In this document: in pieces, positions 25,979 through 35,841 of the stretch | How the letters are laid out: each line of letters opens with the position of its first letter | Numbering within the stretch: position 1 is the stretch's first letter | Assembly (NCBI RefSeq): GCF_004211145.1 | Contig: NZ_SEBS01000001.1 | Location: forward strand, 1-64,000 | Length of the DNA stretch: 64,000 nt | Origin: Flavobacterium sp. | GTDB taxonomy: Bacteria > Bacteroidota > Bacteroidia > Flavobacteriales > Flavobacteriaceae | Direction of reading: 5' to 3' | Notes under the pieces: model-generated | Told to the model about the DNA's origin: nothing | What the model saw: only the letters and a program-made list of their open reading frames with translations | Databases searched by the model: none | Made by a program: the position numbers and the translations under genes

Positions 25979-26012
25979 TATGAAGGCTGTCTGAAAAGGC
26001 GGCCTTTTTTGT
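25979..26012 (+). terminator. terminator after hemD
   Basis: AAGGCTG ... CGGCCTT hairpin followed by a T6 stretch, ending the DUF4271-hemD operon; it abuts the inverted-repeat element. Confidence 0.6.
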
Positions 26013-26027
26013 TTTGCAAATTTTTCG

Positions 26028-26756
26028 CTTCGCGAAACAGGTTTAGGTCGAGGGGCGTGTCTGCTTCGCAGACTTTCCATTCTTTCGTCGCCTGCAGCGG
26101 GCCTTCTTTTGTCTCGCAACAAAAGAAGCAAAAATGCGTGGGCGACGGTAAAATCGGCCGAAAAATCTACGCTTGAATCCGAAGCGACAAAGCCATTGTC
26201 GTAGGTTTGATGTTTTTTGCTGCTTTTCGCGATTCGTTATTATAGGTCAGTGTTGTCGCTCTTGACGGATTCTTCACGTGATTTTTCAAGTCCGATTTCA
26301 CAATGTCGCCAGACTAATCGGAAGTTTTTATTTGTGATTTTACGTCGCTGCGCTTTGCAAAATCGCCTCCGTAGGAAGTTCTGGATTGAGATTTCGTTTT
26401 CTCAGGGGAAAGTTTGCGTTCGCACGATCCGTCGAAGACCGGATGATTCGTTCATTTGGAAGCACATTTTGAAAAGCGCAGCGGCGCAAAATGCCAACAA
26501 ACACTTCAATATAGTCAGCGCCGATTAGTCTCGCAGGCAGGCACCCGGCGGCGCGTAAATCCGTAAGCGCGGCTGTAAATCGCGCTTGCGGGACCAGCCG
26601 CGTAGGATTTTCGTGACTGCCGGGTCGCCTGAGTGACTTGGCGCCCGGCCTTTTTGCTTCTTTTGCGGCCAGGCAAAAAGAAGGCCCGCTGCAGGCGACG
26701 CAAAACAAAAGTTTGCGAAGCAGACACGCCGCTCGACAAAAATCTATTTGCGAAGC
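26028..26756. repeat. 730-bp gene-free element with ~115-bp inverted ends and a nested inner inverted repeat
   Basis: The 917 bp between hemD and pckA contain no convincing gene. The left arm (about 26028-26146) and the right arm (about 26642-26756) are imperfect reverse complements over about 115 bp, including the shared blocks CGTGTCTGCTTCGCA and CGTCGCCTGCAGCGGGCCTT. Each arm also has its own small hairpin (CTTCTTTTGT / ACAAAAGAAG). Inside, a second inverted pair occurs at about 26330-26370 and 26462-26500, sharing CGCTGCGCTTT. The short ORFs here are repeat-derived. This could be a non-autonomous mobile element or a structured RNA; neither is proven. Confidence 0.75.
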
Positions 26757-26828
26757 AAAAGAAAACTTGTTTTTGCAAAGCGAAAAACAATGACGTCCTG
26801 CAAGGAAAAACCTTCCAAAAAAAGAAAA

Positions 26829-26866
26829 GGCACCATCAACGTGTGACAGCACCTTTTCTAACCTCT
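26829..26866 (-). terminator. terminator after pckA
   Basis: On the minus strand a hairpin with AGAAAAGG / CCTTTTCT arms is followed by T7, starting about 15 bp after the pckA stop. Confidence 0.6.
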
Positions 26867-26880
26867 AAAAATCAAAAAAA

Positions 26881-28530
26881 CTAAGACAATTGCGGCCCGG
26901 CTTTCACCAGGTTTGCGGCTTCGGACGTATCCGTATATTGTGCGAAATTGGCGACGAAGAGTTGGCCAAGATCGGTTGCTTTTTGTGTCCATTCCGAGAC
27001 GTTTGCGTACGTTCTGCGTGGGTCGAGAATTCCGTTGTCGACGCCTTCGAGCGCATTCGGAACACTAAGGTTGAAGATTGGAAGGTTGTGCATTTCAGCT
27101 TCCTCAATCGATCCGTCGAGAATCCTGTCAATGATCGCGCGCGTATCTTTGATCGAGATGCGTTTGCCACTGCCGTTCCATCCGGTGTTTACCATGTAGG
27201 CGGTCGCGTTGTGCGCTTCCATTTTCTTGACGAGTTCCGCTCCGTATTTTGACGGATGCAACGTCAAAAAAGCTTTGCCGAAACAGGCCGAAAACGTCGG
27301 TTGGGGTTCAGTCACGCCGCGCTCCGTTCCGGCAAGCTTAGCCGTAAATCCCGACAGGAAATAATATTGTGTCTGCTCAGGCGTGAGTTTTGCGACGGGC
27401 GGCATCACTCCGAACGCATCGGCCGTCAGGAAAATCACTTTTGAGGCGTGGCCGGCTTTCGATACCGGTTTCACGATGTTTTCAATATGGTTGATCGGAT
27501 AGGAAACGCGCGTATTCTGCGTCACCGAACCGTCGTTGAAATCAATTTCGCCATCGGCATCGACCGTCACGTTTTCCAAAAGCGCATCACGCCTGATCGC
27601 GTTGAAGATGTCCGGTTCGGCATCCTTGTTCAAATTGATCGTCTTGGCATAACAGCCGCCTTCGAAATTAAAGACGCCTTCGTCATCCCAACCGTGTTCG
27701 TCATCACCGATGAGTTCGCGTTTCGGATCAGTTGAAAGTGTCGTTTTTCCGGTTCCCGACAATCCGAAGAAAACCGCGACATCGCCGTCTTTCCCTTTAT
27801 TGGCCGAACAATGCATCGATGCGATTCCCTGCAGCGGAAGGTAATAATTCATCATCGCGAACATTCCTTTCTTCATCTCGCCACCATACCAGGTTCCGCC
27901 GATGAGCTGCATTTTCTCGCTTAGGTTGAATGCGATGTACACTTCCGAATTCAATCCGTGTTCCTTATAATTGTCGAATTGGGTTTTTGAAGCGTTCATC
28001 ACGATAAAATCGGGTTCGCCGAAATTGTCGAGTTCTTCCTCGGTCGGACGAATGAACATGTTCTTCACGAAATGCGCCTGCCAAGCCACTTCCATAATGA
28101 AGCGAACTTTTAGACGCGTATTGTCGTTGGCGCCGCAAAACGCATCGACAACATATAATTTCTTTCCTGATAATTGATTGAGAGTGGTTTCTTTTAACGC
28201 ATTCCATGTGCCTTGCGAGATCGGTTTGTTGTCGTTCGCGGCCTTATCGGAATTCCACCAAATCGTGTCTTTCGTCACCGAATCCTTGACGATGTATTTG
28301 TCTTTTGGAGAACGACCCGTGAAATCGCCTGTCATCACATTTACGGCTCCAAGTTCAGACATTTGCCCTCTTTCGAAACCTTCGAGCGACGGTTCAAGCT
28401 CATCTTCAAAGAGTTGCTCATAGCTTGGGTTGTAGATGATTTCAGCAGCATTTTCAATTCCGTATTGCGATAGCGAAATCGATTTCGTAATTTGGGCGTA
28501 GTTGTCCATAAATTTCATCAAAGTAGTCAT
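26881..28530 (-). CDS. pckA: phosphoenolpyruvate carboxykinase (ATP)
   Basis: 549 aa; a second in-frame ATG at 28509 gives 542 aa, closer to the usual length. It converts oxaloacetate plus ATP to phosphoenolpyruvate, the first step of gluconeogenesis. Visible hallmarks: [11 protein letters not shown], the P-loop [11 protein letters not shown], the metal-binding [25 protein letters not shown], and [23 protein letters not shown]. All are intact. ATP-type, since it is not the GTP-dependent fold. Monocistronic, with its own terminator. Confidence 0.97.
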   Translation of the reverse strand: MTTLMKFMDNYAQITKSISLSQYGIENAAEIIYNPSYEQLFEDELEPSLEGFERGQMSELGAVNVMTGDFTGRSPKDKYIVKDSVTKDTIWWNSDKAANDNKPISQGTWNALKETTLNQLSGKKLYVVDAFCGANDNTRLKVRFIMEVAWQAHFVKNMFIRPTEEELDNFGEPDFIVMNASKTQFDNYKEHGLNSEVYIAFNLSEKMQLIGGTWYGGEMKKGMFAMMNYYLPLQGIASMHCSANKGKDGDVAVFFGLSGTGKTTLSTDPKRELIGDDEHGWDDEGVFNFEGGCYAKTINLNKDAEPDIFNAIRRDALLENVTVDADGEIDFNDGSVTQNTRVSYPINHIENIVKPVSKAGHASKVIFLTADAFGVMPPVAKLTPEQTQYYFLSGFTAKLAGTERGVTEPQPTFSACFGKAFLTLHPSKYGAELVKKMEAHNATAYMVNTGWNGSGKRISIKDTRAIIDRILDGSIEEAEMHNLPIFNLSVPNALEGVDNGILDPRRTYANVSEWTQKATDLGQLFVANFAQYTDTSEAANLVKAGPQLS

Positions 28531-28583
28531 TTGCGAGACAAAAATATAAAATATTTCTAATCAACTACAACGATTTCGTAATT

Positions 28584-28967
28584 TTAAGATTTTTGACGCA
28601 AAAAATCGATGAGAAGCGCAAACCAACCGATAATTAACAGCAATCCGCCCACGGGAGTTACAGGTCCGATAATTTTGTTAAAACCTTCCACGGCATTTGT
28701 CGCGAGCAGATAGATGGAACCTGAAAAGAGAATCACGCCCAGCGAAACAAGCCAGAAAATCACCTTCTTCTTCTTCTCGGAAATCCCTGAAAACATGCCG
28801 ACGAACAACAAAAACAACGCATGATACATTTGGTATTTAACTCCCGTTTCGAACGTTTGAAGTTGCTCGGTCGACAATGTTGCTTTTAGCGCATGCGCCC
28901 CGAAAGCACCCAAAATGATCGCCGTCATCCCGAAGAACGCGCCGGCCGCAATGATTTTCCTGTTCAT
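28584..28967 (-). CDS. DUF423 family inner-membrane protein
   Basis: 127 aa with four hydrophobic helices; N-terminal MTAIILGAFGAHALK is the recognisable DUF423 signature, followed by TGVKYQMYHALFLL. Similar in size to E. coli YgdD. Function is unknown. It is codirectional with pckA but 53 bp upstream of it and may be a separate unit. Confidence 0.88.
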   Translation of the reverse strand: MNRKIIAAGAFFGMTAIILGAFGAHALKATLSTEQLQTFETGVKYQMYHALFLLFVGMFSGISEKKKKVIFWLVSLGVILFSGSIYLLATNAVEGFNKIIGPVTPVGGLLLIIGWFALLIDFLRQKS

Positions 28968-29058
28968 GTTTGAAGATTTGCAACAAATTTAACCGAAAAT
29001 CGTGAGAATTTTGTTTTTTAGGTTGCCGCGTTTACCTTTGAGCGCATAATTCTTGAAA

Positions 29059-30426
29059 ATGAGAAACATCCTTATAATAGGTGCCGGACGTTCCGCTTCG
29101 TCGCTGATCCAATATCTGCTCAACAAATCCGACATCGAAAACCTGCATCTCACGATCGGGGATTTGTCGCTTGACCTCGCGCAACGAAAGACCGCGAACC
29201 ACAAAAATGCGACGGCGATCGCGCTCGACATCCGCGACAAAGCGCAACGCATGAACGAAATCGAGAAAGCCGACGTCGTAATTTCAATGCTTCCGGCTCA
29301 CATGCACATTGAGGTCGCGAAAGATTGCGTAGCACTTCGGAAACACATGGTCACGGCTTCCTATATTTCAGAAGCGATGGCCGCGCTCGACGAGGAAGCC
29401 AAGAAATACGGCCTCATTTTCATGAACGAAATCGGGCTCGATCCCGGAATCGACCACATGAGCGCGATGAAAGTCATTGACGAGATCCGCGAAAAAGGCG
29501 GTAAGATGATCTTGTTCGAATCGTTCTGCGGCGGTTTGGTCGCTCCTGAAAGTGACGACAATCTCTGGAACTACAAATTCACATGGGCGCCCAGAAATGT
29601 CGTATTGGCGGGACAAGGCGGCGCAGCGAAGTTCATCCAGGAAGGCAAATACAAATACATTCCGTACCATAAATTGTTCCGACGCACCGAGTTTTTGGAA
29701 GTCGAAGGCTACGGAAAATTTGAAGGTTATGCGAACCGCGATTCACTCAAATACCGCAGCGTTTACGGGCTCGACGACGTGCTTACCTTATATAGGGGAA
29801 CGATTCGCCGTGTCGGGTTCTCAAAAGCATGGAACATGTTCGTGCAGTTGGGAATGACCGACGACGGGTATGTGATCGACAATTCCGAAACGATTTCTTA
29901 CCGCGAATTCGTGAACCTTTTCCTTCCCTATCATCCGACGGATTCGGTCGAAATCAAGCTGCGTTTGCAACTCGGTATCGAACAGGACGACATCGTTTGG
30001 GATAAATTGTTGGAACTCGATTTGTTTGATCCGAAGAAAATCGTCGGGCTTCCAAACGCGACTCCGGCGCAAATCCTTGAGAAAATCCTGTCGGACAAAT
30101 GGACGTTGAATCCCCAGGATAAGGACATGATCGTCATGTACCACAAATTCGGGTACGAGCTCGACGGAAAAGACCATCAGATCGATTCCAAAATGGTTTG
30201 CATCGGCGATGACCAGACGTATACGGCGATGGCTAAAACCGTTGGATTGCCGGTTGCGATGGCCACTTTGGCGATCCTGAATGAAAAAATCACGACGCCG
30301 GGCGTGCAGCTTCCCATCAACAAAGAAGTGTACGATCCGATCTTGGCCGAACTTGAAGAATTCGGTGTGATTTTTAAGGAAACCGAGATGCCGTACATAG
30401 GTTACGATCCTGATAAATTGAGTTGA
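29059..30426 (+). CDS. saccharopine dehydrogenase family protein
   Basis: 455 aa from ATG 29059 (a TTG at 29053 is less likely). N-terminal Rossmann domain with GAGRSASSLIQYLL, then the saccharopine dehydrogenase C-terminal catalytic region (NEIGLDPGIDHMSAMKVIDEI, FCGGLVAPESDDNLWNYKFTWAPRNVVLAGQGGAAKF, and a C-terminal VGLPVAMATLAILNEKI). It resembles the glutamate-forming saccharopine reductase/dehydrogenase half used in lysine metabolism. No other lysine gene is nearby, so the substrate is not certain. Overlaps the next gene by one base. Confidence 0.88.
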   Translation: MRNILIIGAGRSASSLIQYLLNKSDIENLHLTIGDLSLDLAQRKTANHKNATAIALDIRDKAQRMNEIEKADVVISMLPAHMHIEVAKDCVALRKHMVTASYISEAMAALDEEAKKYGLIFMNEIGLDPGIDHMSAMKVIDEIREKGGKMILFESFCGGLVAPESDDNLWNYKFTWAPRNVVLAGQGGAAKFIQEGKYKYIPYHKLFRRTEFLEVEGYGKFEGYANRDSLKYRSVYGLDDVLTLYRGTIRRVGFSKAWNMFVQLGMTDDGYVIDNSETISYREFVNLFLPYHPTDSVEIKLRLQLGIEQDDIVWDKLLELDLFDPKKIVGLPNATPAQILEKILSDKWTLNPQDKDMIVMYHKFGYELDGKDHQIDSKMVCIGDDQTYTAMAKTVGLPVAMATLAILNEKITTPGVQLPINKEVYDPILAELEEFGVIFKETEMPYIGYDPDKLS

Positions 30427-31640
30427 TGAATTTCCTGAAAATATTGATCGCACTGATCGGAACTGTGTGTTTTGCACAGAAGTCAGATGCCGATGCGAGA
30501 AAGGCGCTCGATTTCGAAATCGCCGAACTTCAAAAGAAAGGGTATTTCAACGGATTGTCGGTAGCTATCGTGAACGCCGACGGGAAATTGTACGCGAACG
30601 GTTTCGGTTCATCGGACGTCGCGGCGGCAAAACCGTATACGTCGAAAACCATCCAGAACATCGCGTCGATTTCCAAGACTTTGGTTGGGATTGCTATCAT
30701 GAAAGCTGTCGATTTGGGCAAGTTGAAGCTCGACGACGACATCAACATTTATCTTCCGTTCAAGGTTTCGAATCCTGATTTTCCGAATATTCCGATCACA
30801 GTCCGAATGTTGGCGACGCACACTTCATCGATCGTCGACACCGACGTTTACCTTAATCACAACTATTTCCTCAAGCCTGACCAGGATTTGACGGGTTTGC
30901 CGATGGAATACGACGGACAGAAATTCATCGACCGCAAGGACGGTTTGACGCTTGAAAATTATCTCAAAGCGGCTTTGACACCCGACGGAAAATACTTTGA
31001 CCAGAAAATCTACACTGGAAAACCCGGCGAATTTTACGAATATTCGAACACGGGAACGGCGTTGGCGGCTTTTGTCGTGGCGCAGGCTGCGGGAATTCCG
31101 TTTGGGACTTTTACTGAAAAATACATTTTGAAACCGCTAAAAATGAACGCTTCGGGCTGGGGATTTTCGATGGTCGATTTCAAAAAGTATTCGAGATTGT
31201 ACGCCGATCCGAAATCTCCTTTGCCTTTTTATGAGCTTACGACGTATCCCGACGGGAATTTCGTGACGTCGGCCGATGACATGTCGAAGTTTTTGTCGGA
31301 ACTCATAAACGGTTATATTGGAAAGGGGAAATTGCTTTCGAAGGAAAGTTATGTTGAGTATTTCAAGTCGCAATTGAAACCCGAGAATTATAAGGAACGC
31401 AAACAGAACAATCCGTACAGCGAGTATGAGGTTGGGATTTTGATGAGCTTCGGGCCTACGGGAATGGTCGGTCATACGGGCGGAGATCCGGGCGTGACGA
31501 GTTTGATGTTTTTTAATCCGAAGACGAAAATTGGTAGGTATTTGGTTGTGAATACAAATTTCATTGATAAAGAGGGAATGAGGAATTTCTTTGCGGTTTG
31601 GGATCTTTTGGAGAAGTATGGTGTGGGTTTGGAGAAATAG
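30426..31640 (+). CDS. secreted serine hydrolase, beta-lactamase class C family
   Basis: 404 aa from ATG 30426 (overlaps previous stop, TGATG). Signal peptide 1-17 (IGTVCFAQ). Penicillin-binding/class C fold: SxxK as SISK (81-84), the YxN motif in YEYSNTGTALA (about 200), and a C-terminal HTGGDPG taking the KTG position. It is exported and may hydrolyse a peptide, ester or beta-lactam; genuine AmpC activity is not implied, as the family also includes esterases and D-aminopeptidases. Coupled to the saccharopine-dehydrogenase-like gene. Confidence 0.88.
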   Translation: MNFLKILIALIGTVCFAQKSDADARKALDFEIAELQKKGYFNGLSVAIVNADGKLYANGFGSSDVAAAKPYTSKTIQNIASISKTLVGIAIMKAVDLGKLKLDDDINIYLPFKVSNPDFPNIPITVRMLATHTSSIVDTDVYLNHNYFLKPDQDLTGLPMEYDGQKFIDRKDGLTLENYLKAALTPDGKYFDQKIYTGKPGEFYEYSNTGTALAAFVVAQAAGIPFGTFTEKYILKPLKMNASGWGFSMVDFKKYSRLYADPKSPLPFYELTTYPDGNFVTSADDMSKFLSELINGYIGKGKLLSKESYVEYFKSQLKPENYKERKQNNPYSEYEVGILMSFGPTGMVGHTGGDPGVTSLMFFNPKTKIGRYLVVNTNFIDKEGMRNFFAVWDLLEKYGVGLEK

Positions 31641-31810
31641 TTGGCGCGGGGTTGTGGGTTTAACAATTGGTGTGTGTTTTCTGTAGTGTGTTGGTTTCGA
31701 ATCCGTGTAAATTTAGGGCGGGTGGTGGTGGCAATTTTTATGACCGAATTGAAACGACGAACTTCCAAAATAAAACCAAAAACCCTATATTCGCTTTCAA
31801 ACGGAAAGCC

Positions 31811-32281
31811 ATGAAGATAAATTCCCTCCAACTTGAAATCGACGGCATCGACAAGGAAATCCTTCGCGATTTGATGGAAGACGCGCGAAAACCTATTCTG
31901 CAGATCGCGAACAAGATTGGGATTTCGGGCGCGGCGATCCATCAACGGTTACGGAAACTCGAAGCCGCGGGCGTGATTTCAGGTTCGAAATTCGTCGTGA
32001 ACACGAGAGTCTTGGGTTATTCCACGATGGCATTCGTGGGAATTTACCTCGACAAAGCATCAAGCAACTCTGAAGCCGTGCGCGAACTCAAAAAAATTCC
32101 CGAAGTACTGGAATGTCATTTCACCACGGGAAACTGGTCGATACTCATCAAAATACTTTGTCGCGACAACGAACACCTGATGCAGTTGCTCAACAAGAAA
32201 ATCCAACCGATTACGGGCGTTTCGCGAACCGAAACCTTTATCTCGCTTGAACAGCAGATCGAACGCCAGATACAGTTGTGA
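31811..32281 (+). CDS. Lrp/AsnC-family transcriptional regulator
   Basis: 156 aa from ATG 31811; the earlier frame (from 31667) crosses a non-coding region. N-terminal winged helix-turn-helix (EILRDLMEDARKPILQIANKIGISGAAIHQRLRKLEAAGVI), then the RAM ligand-binding domain (AFVGIYLDKAS, ILIKILCRDNEHLMQLLN). Lrp-type proteins respond to amino acids and form octamers. A TATATTCGC box lies about 27 bp upstream. Next to it is a small membrane protein gene sharing one base with the stop. Confidence 0.92.
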   Translation: MKINSLQLEIDGIDKEILRDLMEDARKPILQIANKIGISGAAIHQRLRKLEAAGVISGSKFVVNTRVLGYSTMAFVGIYLDKASSNSEAVRELKKIPEVLECHFTTGNWSILIKILCRDNEHLMQLLNKKIQPITGVSRTETFISLEQQIERQIQL

Positions 32282-32568
32282 TGCAAAAACTGCCTTTCGG
32301 GAGAAAAGAAACTTTCGTGTTGTCGTATTATTTTGTCGGCATCGGCTTGGCTATTTTACTACACAATATCCTGCCGAATCCCGCTCACGCTCCCGGAATC
32401 GGGATGGCGCTTTTTTTACTTCTGATTCCCGTCAGCATTGTATACGGATTGATTCATTTCGCAAAATGGGTGTACGGAAAACACGATTACAGGACGTGTT
32501 TGCTGATTCACGCATCAATTTGGCTTGTCGTTTTTGCGTACATTAAAATAATGACTTGGAATGGTTGA
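32281..32568 (+). CDS. small membrane protein of unknown function
   Basis: 95 aa from ATG 32281, one base overlapping the Lrp stop. Three hydrophobic segments (FVLSYYFVGIGLAILLH, IGMALFLLLIPVSIVYGLI, TCLLIHASIWLVVFAYI) and no known motif. Co-transcribed with the Lrp gene, so it may be a target or a simple passenger. Confidence 0.65.
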   Translation: MQKLPFGRKETFVLSYYFVGIGLAILLHNILPNPAHAPGIGMALFLLLIPVSIVYGLIHFAKWVYGKHDYRTCLLIHASIWLVVFAYIKIMTWNG

Positions 32569-32574
32569 CGCAAA

Positions 32575-32712
32575 CCGCAGCCCCGATAGAAACGGCAGCC
32601 CTGAAGCGCCGCGGCCAAAGCTTTGCCGCAGTTTCGCAGCGACCGACGGAAGCTCGCGAAACGCATGCAAATCTTGGCCGGGGCGCGAAGGCTACAGTGA
32701 ATAGCGGGAAGT
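32575..32712 (+). ncRNA. Flavo-1-like structured RNA motif, copy 1
   Basis: Begins with AGCCCCGATAGAAACGGCAG and closes with CTACAGTGAATAGCGGGAAG. The same framework (AGCCCCGATnGA.nCGGCA ... A.AGnG.AnA.CGGGA) recurs at 39.33 kb with a different middle. CCCG / CGGG can form the closing stem. This framework resembles the Flavo-1 motif known from flavobacterial intergenic regions; the match is from memory and was not scored with a covariance model. It lies between converging genes. Confidence 0.5.
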
Positions 32713-32720
32713 TGCTGCCA

Positions 32721-32752
32721 AAAAAAATCCGCCTTTCTCAAAGCGGATCTTT
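32721..32752 (-). terminator. terminator after the zinc metallopeptidase
   Basis: On the minus strand GATCCGCTT-tgag-AAAGGCGGAT is followed by T8, about 20 bp past the metallopeptidase stop. Confidence 0.75.
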
Positions 32753-32769
32753 CAATCAATTACGGAAAA

Positions 32770-33441
32770 TTATCTTCGATTGTTGTAGATCGAAATGTAG
32801 TACAGCAACGTGGCCAACGACCCGATTGCGGCCACGACGTATGTTCTTGCGGCCCATTTCAACGCGTCTTTCGCGCCTGCATGTTCGTCTCGCGTAAGCA
32901 TTCGTTTGTTTTCCAACCAAGCCAATGCGCGATGGCTCGCATCATATTCGACGGGCAGTGTGATGAACGAGAATAATGTCGTCAATCCGAACACGACGAT
33001 TCCGATGAGCAACAATTGCGGGAATGAGTTAATCAACAAAATCCCAGCGATCAAAATCCATTGGACCAGGCTCGAGGCGACATTTACCACTGGAACCAAT
33101 GTCGAACGCATCTGCAGCCAACTGTAAGCGGTCGCGTGTTGCACGGCGTGCCCAACTTCGTGAGCAGCAACGGCAGCGGCTGCGGCGTTTCTTTGGTTGT
33201 AAACGGCTTCAGAAAGATTTACGGTTTTATCGCTTGGGTTGTAATGGTCGGTCAAACGGCCCGGAGTAGAGATGACTTTCACGTCTCGGATACCGTGGTC
33301 GGCGAGCATTTTCTCGGCGATTTCCGCACCGCTCATGCCGTTTTGGAGGTGAACTTTCGAATACTTGTCAAACTTGCTTTTGAGTTGCTGACCGACGAGC
33401 CAACTTGCAAGCATGATTCCGATGATTAAAATCCAATACAT
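32770..33441 (-). CDS. zinc metallopeptidase (YugP-like)
   Basis: 223 aa. N-terminal membrane helix (1-18), the HExxH-type zinc motif HEVGH (residues 94-98) inside AAVAAHEVGHAVQHATAYSW, two further hydrophobic helices (VASSLVQWILIAGILLI, LLLIGIVVFGLTTLFSFI) and a C-terminal acidic region. This is the arrangement of the membrane-bound YugP/Zn_peptidase_2 family; substrates are unknown. Its neighbour upstream is an unrelated secreted glycosidase. Confidence 0.88.
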   Translation of the reverse strand: MYWILIIGIMLASWLVGQQLKSKFDKYSKVHLQNGMSGAEIAEKMLADHGIRDVKVISTPGRLTDHYNPSDKTVNLSEAVYNQRNAAAAAVAAHEVGHAVQHATAYSWLQMRSTLVPVVNVASSLVQWILIAGILLINSFPQLLLIGIVVFGLTTLFSFITLPVEYDASHRALAWLENKRMLTRDEHAGAKDALKWAARTYVVAAIGSLATLLYYISIYNNRR

Positions 33442-33520
33442 AGTTTAGTGTTTTTTTCATCGGGCTGAGCAAATATCGAACCAGTTGCCAGAATGTCAGG
33501 TTGATTGCACCTGCGACGGA

Positions 33521-35812
33521 TCATAATCGGATCGTCACCTTTTTCAAGACCGGCGATTTGGCCCTGACTTTTCCGTCGACTTTTACGCGCATGCCTTTCG
33601 TTTTGGAAAACTCGACCTCGACGTCGTGATTTCGGTAGCGCACATTTTTTATGGAGAATGAGTCCCAGCCCAAATCAATCGGGTCGATTGTCAAGACATC
33701 CGAGTCTGAAGGCGTAATTCCGGCGACGTGCTGCATCAGCAGGTCGATCCACGACGAATGGTTGTAATCGAGGTTTTCCAAAAATGGACTGCCCGTATGC
33801 GGATCGTAACGCTCGGCGATGTTCGGGATCTGGAGATTGTCATTCGGAAAATGCATCCGGGTGTAACGATCGAAAAGCGTTCCCGCTTGAACCGAAAGCG
33901 ACGCATCGAGATTTTTCGCGGCCCAAAGCACGCCGTCGACGACATGGCAAGTCGTGCGCGGCCAGGTAGCGTAATTCCAATAATTCCAACCCGCTTGCTG
34001 GATTTGGTCGTACTTTTTATAATCCAGCGGAAGCGAAGGCAACGGGTATTTCGTCCAAAATGTCGCGGGGTTAAAAACGTGTTGCAACATCGGCAAATGC
34101 TTCATTTCTGCCATTCTGGCCCAAAACACGTAAAAACCCGTCGTCGCTTTTACCTTCGCCTGCCTGTTGATTGTTGGCTTGACGTCGTAAAAGAAATGAT
34201 CGGTTTCGTTCCACATTTGGGAAACGATACGTGTTTTTGTCTGCTCGGCCAATTTGGCGTAAAGCGTTTCGTTGGCCGAATCGCCCAGACGTTTCGCGAG
34301 ACTGGAAGCGGCAAGGAAATTCTTATAGGCGTACGTCGACTGATCTACCGTGGCAAGCCTGTGATCCTGCGTTGTGCGATAGATGCGATATAATTCATCG
34401 GCGTCTTTGGGCCAATTTAAATCGGGATCGGTGACGACGGTATTTCGGATTTTCTCGGCGAGTGCCATGTCTTCTTTAACACGCGAACCATCGGGCGAAT
34501 ATGTCCTGCCGCGCTCGTTTCGGAACATTTCAGGTATCGGATCGAAATACGAATAACGCGCAGTCCATTCCTGTCCCGCCGAATTGCTCCACGGGTAGGT
34601 TTCATACAGCCCGTCCGAATCGATATCGAACAAACTCGTGTACGATGCAAGGTTGCTGCGGAATTGAGGCCACAGTTTTTTGAGCGTCGAATTTTGAGCC
34701 TCTGGATGTACCAACGACGCGCCGTAAAAGGCATCGACCGCGTAGTTTTGATACGGCACGGAACGACCCGAGGTGTCGATGTTGCTTTCATCGGCGTCGA
34801 TTCCCCAATCCCAGATATGGTTCGACAGGTAACCGTCGTTTAAATTTCCAGGCGCGAAAAATTCCTGGGTCGTCGAAAAAGCCCAATCGGGACTTCGCAT
34901 CCAACGCAGTTCATCTACCGACACGCACGCACCCGAATACGACACCACGCCTTCGTACATCACGGTTCCTTCGCGAGGCGACGGATAGTAGAAATGACCG
35001 ACTTTCGCGAAAATCATTTTGGTGTACAACGACCACCATCGGTAATAATAGAGTTTTTCAAAGTACGGATTACTACATTCGAAATGCGGGATTGCTTTGT
35101 CGAACCATGAATTCCAATCGTCACGGACGGCATTGCCATCAGAATTGTCCCATCGTTTGAGCGCAGTGGCAACCGCGGTTTTTTCTATTCCGATGCCCAA
35201 TAAAAGCGTGAGCGAATGCTGTTGTTTCGGTTGTAAAGTAAATTGATACTTCAAACTGTAATCGGAATTTTCCCGACCGACAAGTTCAGGCGCGTCTGAA
35301 GATGAAAACGAGTAATGAACGGGCGTGTCGACACGATCGCTGTATTGCGCGGTCGAACTCAGGAAAGAAGTATTACCCTGTTCATGAGCATGCAATTTGC
35401 CAGGCATCGTTCCTGAAAAAGACGCCGTGACGGTAATCGATTCGCGCGTGTCGTTTTTCCAGATTAGCTGCATGCCGACCACGTCATCGCGGGAAATCCA
35501 AATGGTTCGCGAAGTTGGCTCATATGAGATTTTGGCACCGACAGGCGGAATTGTCTCGTTCATCTCGATCCTGTCGGGCGACCAGGATTTGATCGTTCCC
35601 GACGCCCAGTCGACCAAGCCTTTTTCCTTCCATTGCTGAACGAAAAGCACTTTGGCCTTTGTGGAATCGATGACCAAGGCGACGTTTCCGCTGCCCAGAA
35701 AATTCTTATCGGAACGGTTTCCCAGAAAGGCGCAGATGTCTTTTACGCGATTCTTCTGGGCCGAAGCGACCAAAATGGAAAACAGTAAAAGCAGTAGATA
35801 AAAGCGTTTCAT
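33521..35812 (-). CDS. secreted (alpha/alpha)6-barrel glycoside hydrolase
   Basis: 763 aa. Signal peptide to about residue 18 (ILVASAQ). An N-terminal beta-sandwich of about 230 residues precedes a large helical catalytic region with the marks of an (alpha/alpha)6 toroid: DELRWMRSPDWAFSTTQEFF, WDWGIDADESN, SAGQEWTARYSYFDPIPEMF, DQSTYAYKNFLAASSLAKRLG, QQAGWNYWNYATWPRTTCHVVDGVLWAA. This is like the MGH1/GH63-type glucosidases. Substrate not deducible; it is exported to the periplasm or surface. No neighbouring SusCD pair, so it is not in a classical polysaccharide-utilisation locus. Confidence 0.8.
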   Translation of the reverse strand: MKRFYLLLLLFSILVASAQKNRVKDICAFLGNRSDKNFLGSGNVALVIDSTKAKVLFVQQWKEKGLVDWASGTIKSWSPDRIEMNETIPPVGAKISYEPTSRTIWISRDDVVGMQLIWKNDTRESITVTASFSGTMPGKLHAHEQGNTSFLSSTAQYSDRVDTPVHYSFSSSDAPELVGRENSDYSLKYQFTLQPKQQHSLTLLLGIGIEKTAVATALKRWDNSDGNAVRDDWNSWFDKAIPHFECSNPYFEKLYYYRWWSLYTKMIFAKVGHFYYPSPREGTVMYEGVVSYSGACVSVDELRWMRSPDWAFSTTQEFFAPGNLNDGYLSNHIWDWGIDADESNIDTSGRSVPYQNYAVDAFYGASLVHPEAQNSTLKKLWPQFRSNLASYTSLFDIDSDGLYETYPWSNSAGQEWTARYSYFDPIPEMFRNERGRTYSPDGSRVKEDMALAEKIRNTVVTDPDLNWPKDADELYRIYRTTQDHRLATVDQSTYAYKNFLAASSLAKRLGDSANETLYAKLAEQTKTRIVSQMWNETDHFFYDVKPTINRQAKVKATTGFYVFWARMAEMKHLPMLQHVFNPATFWTKYPLPSLPLDYKKYDQIQQAGWNYWNYATWPRTTCHVVDGVLWAAKNLDASLSVQAGTLFDRYTRMHFPNDNLQIPNIAERYDPHTGSPFLENLDYNHSSWIDLLMQHVAGITPSDSDVLTIDPIDLGWDSFSIKNVRYRNHDVEVEFSKTKGMRVKVDGKVRAKSPVLKKVTIRL

Positions 35813-35841
35813 ATTTCCGTTGTTTTCGTGGTCGGAATGCG

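Noticed and set aside
26340-26852. 170-aa minus-strand ORF in the 26-kb element
   Set aside because: Made of inverted-repeat sequence, with low-complexity composition and no motif; not treated as a gene.
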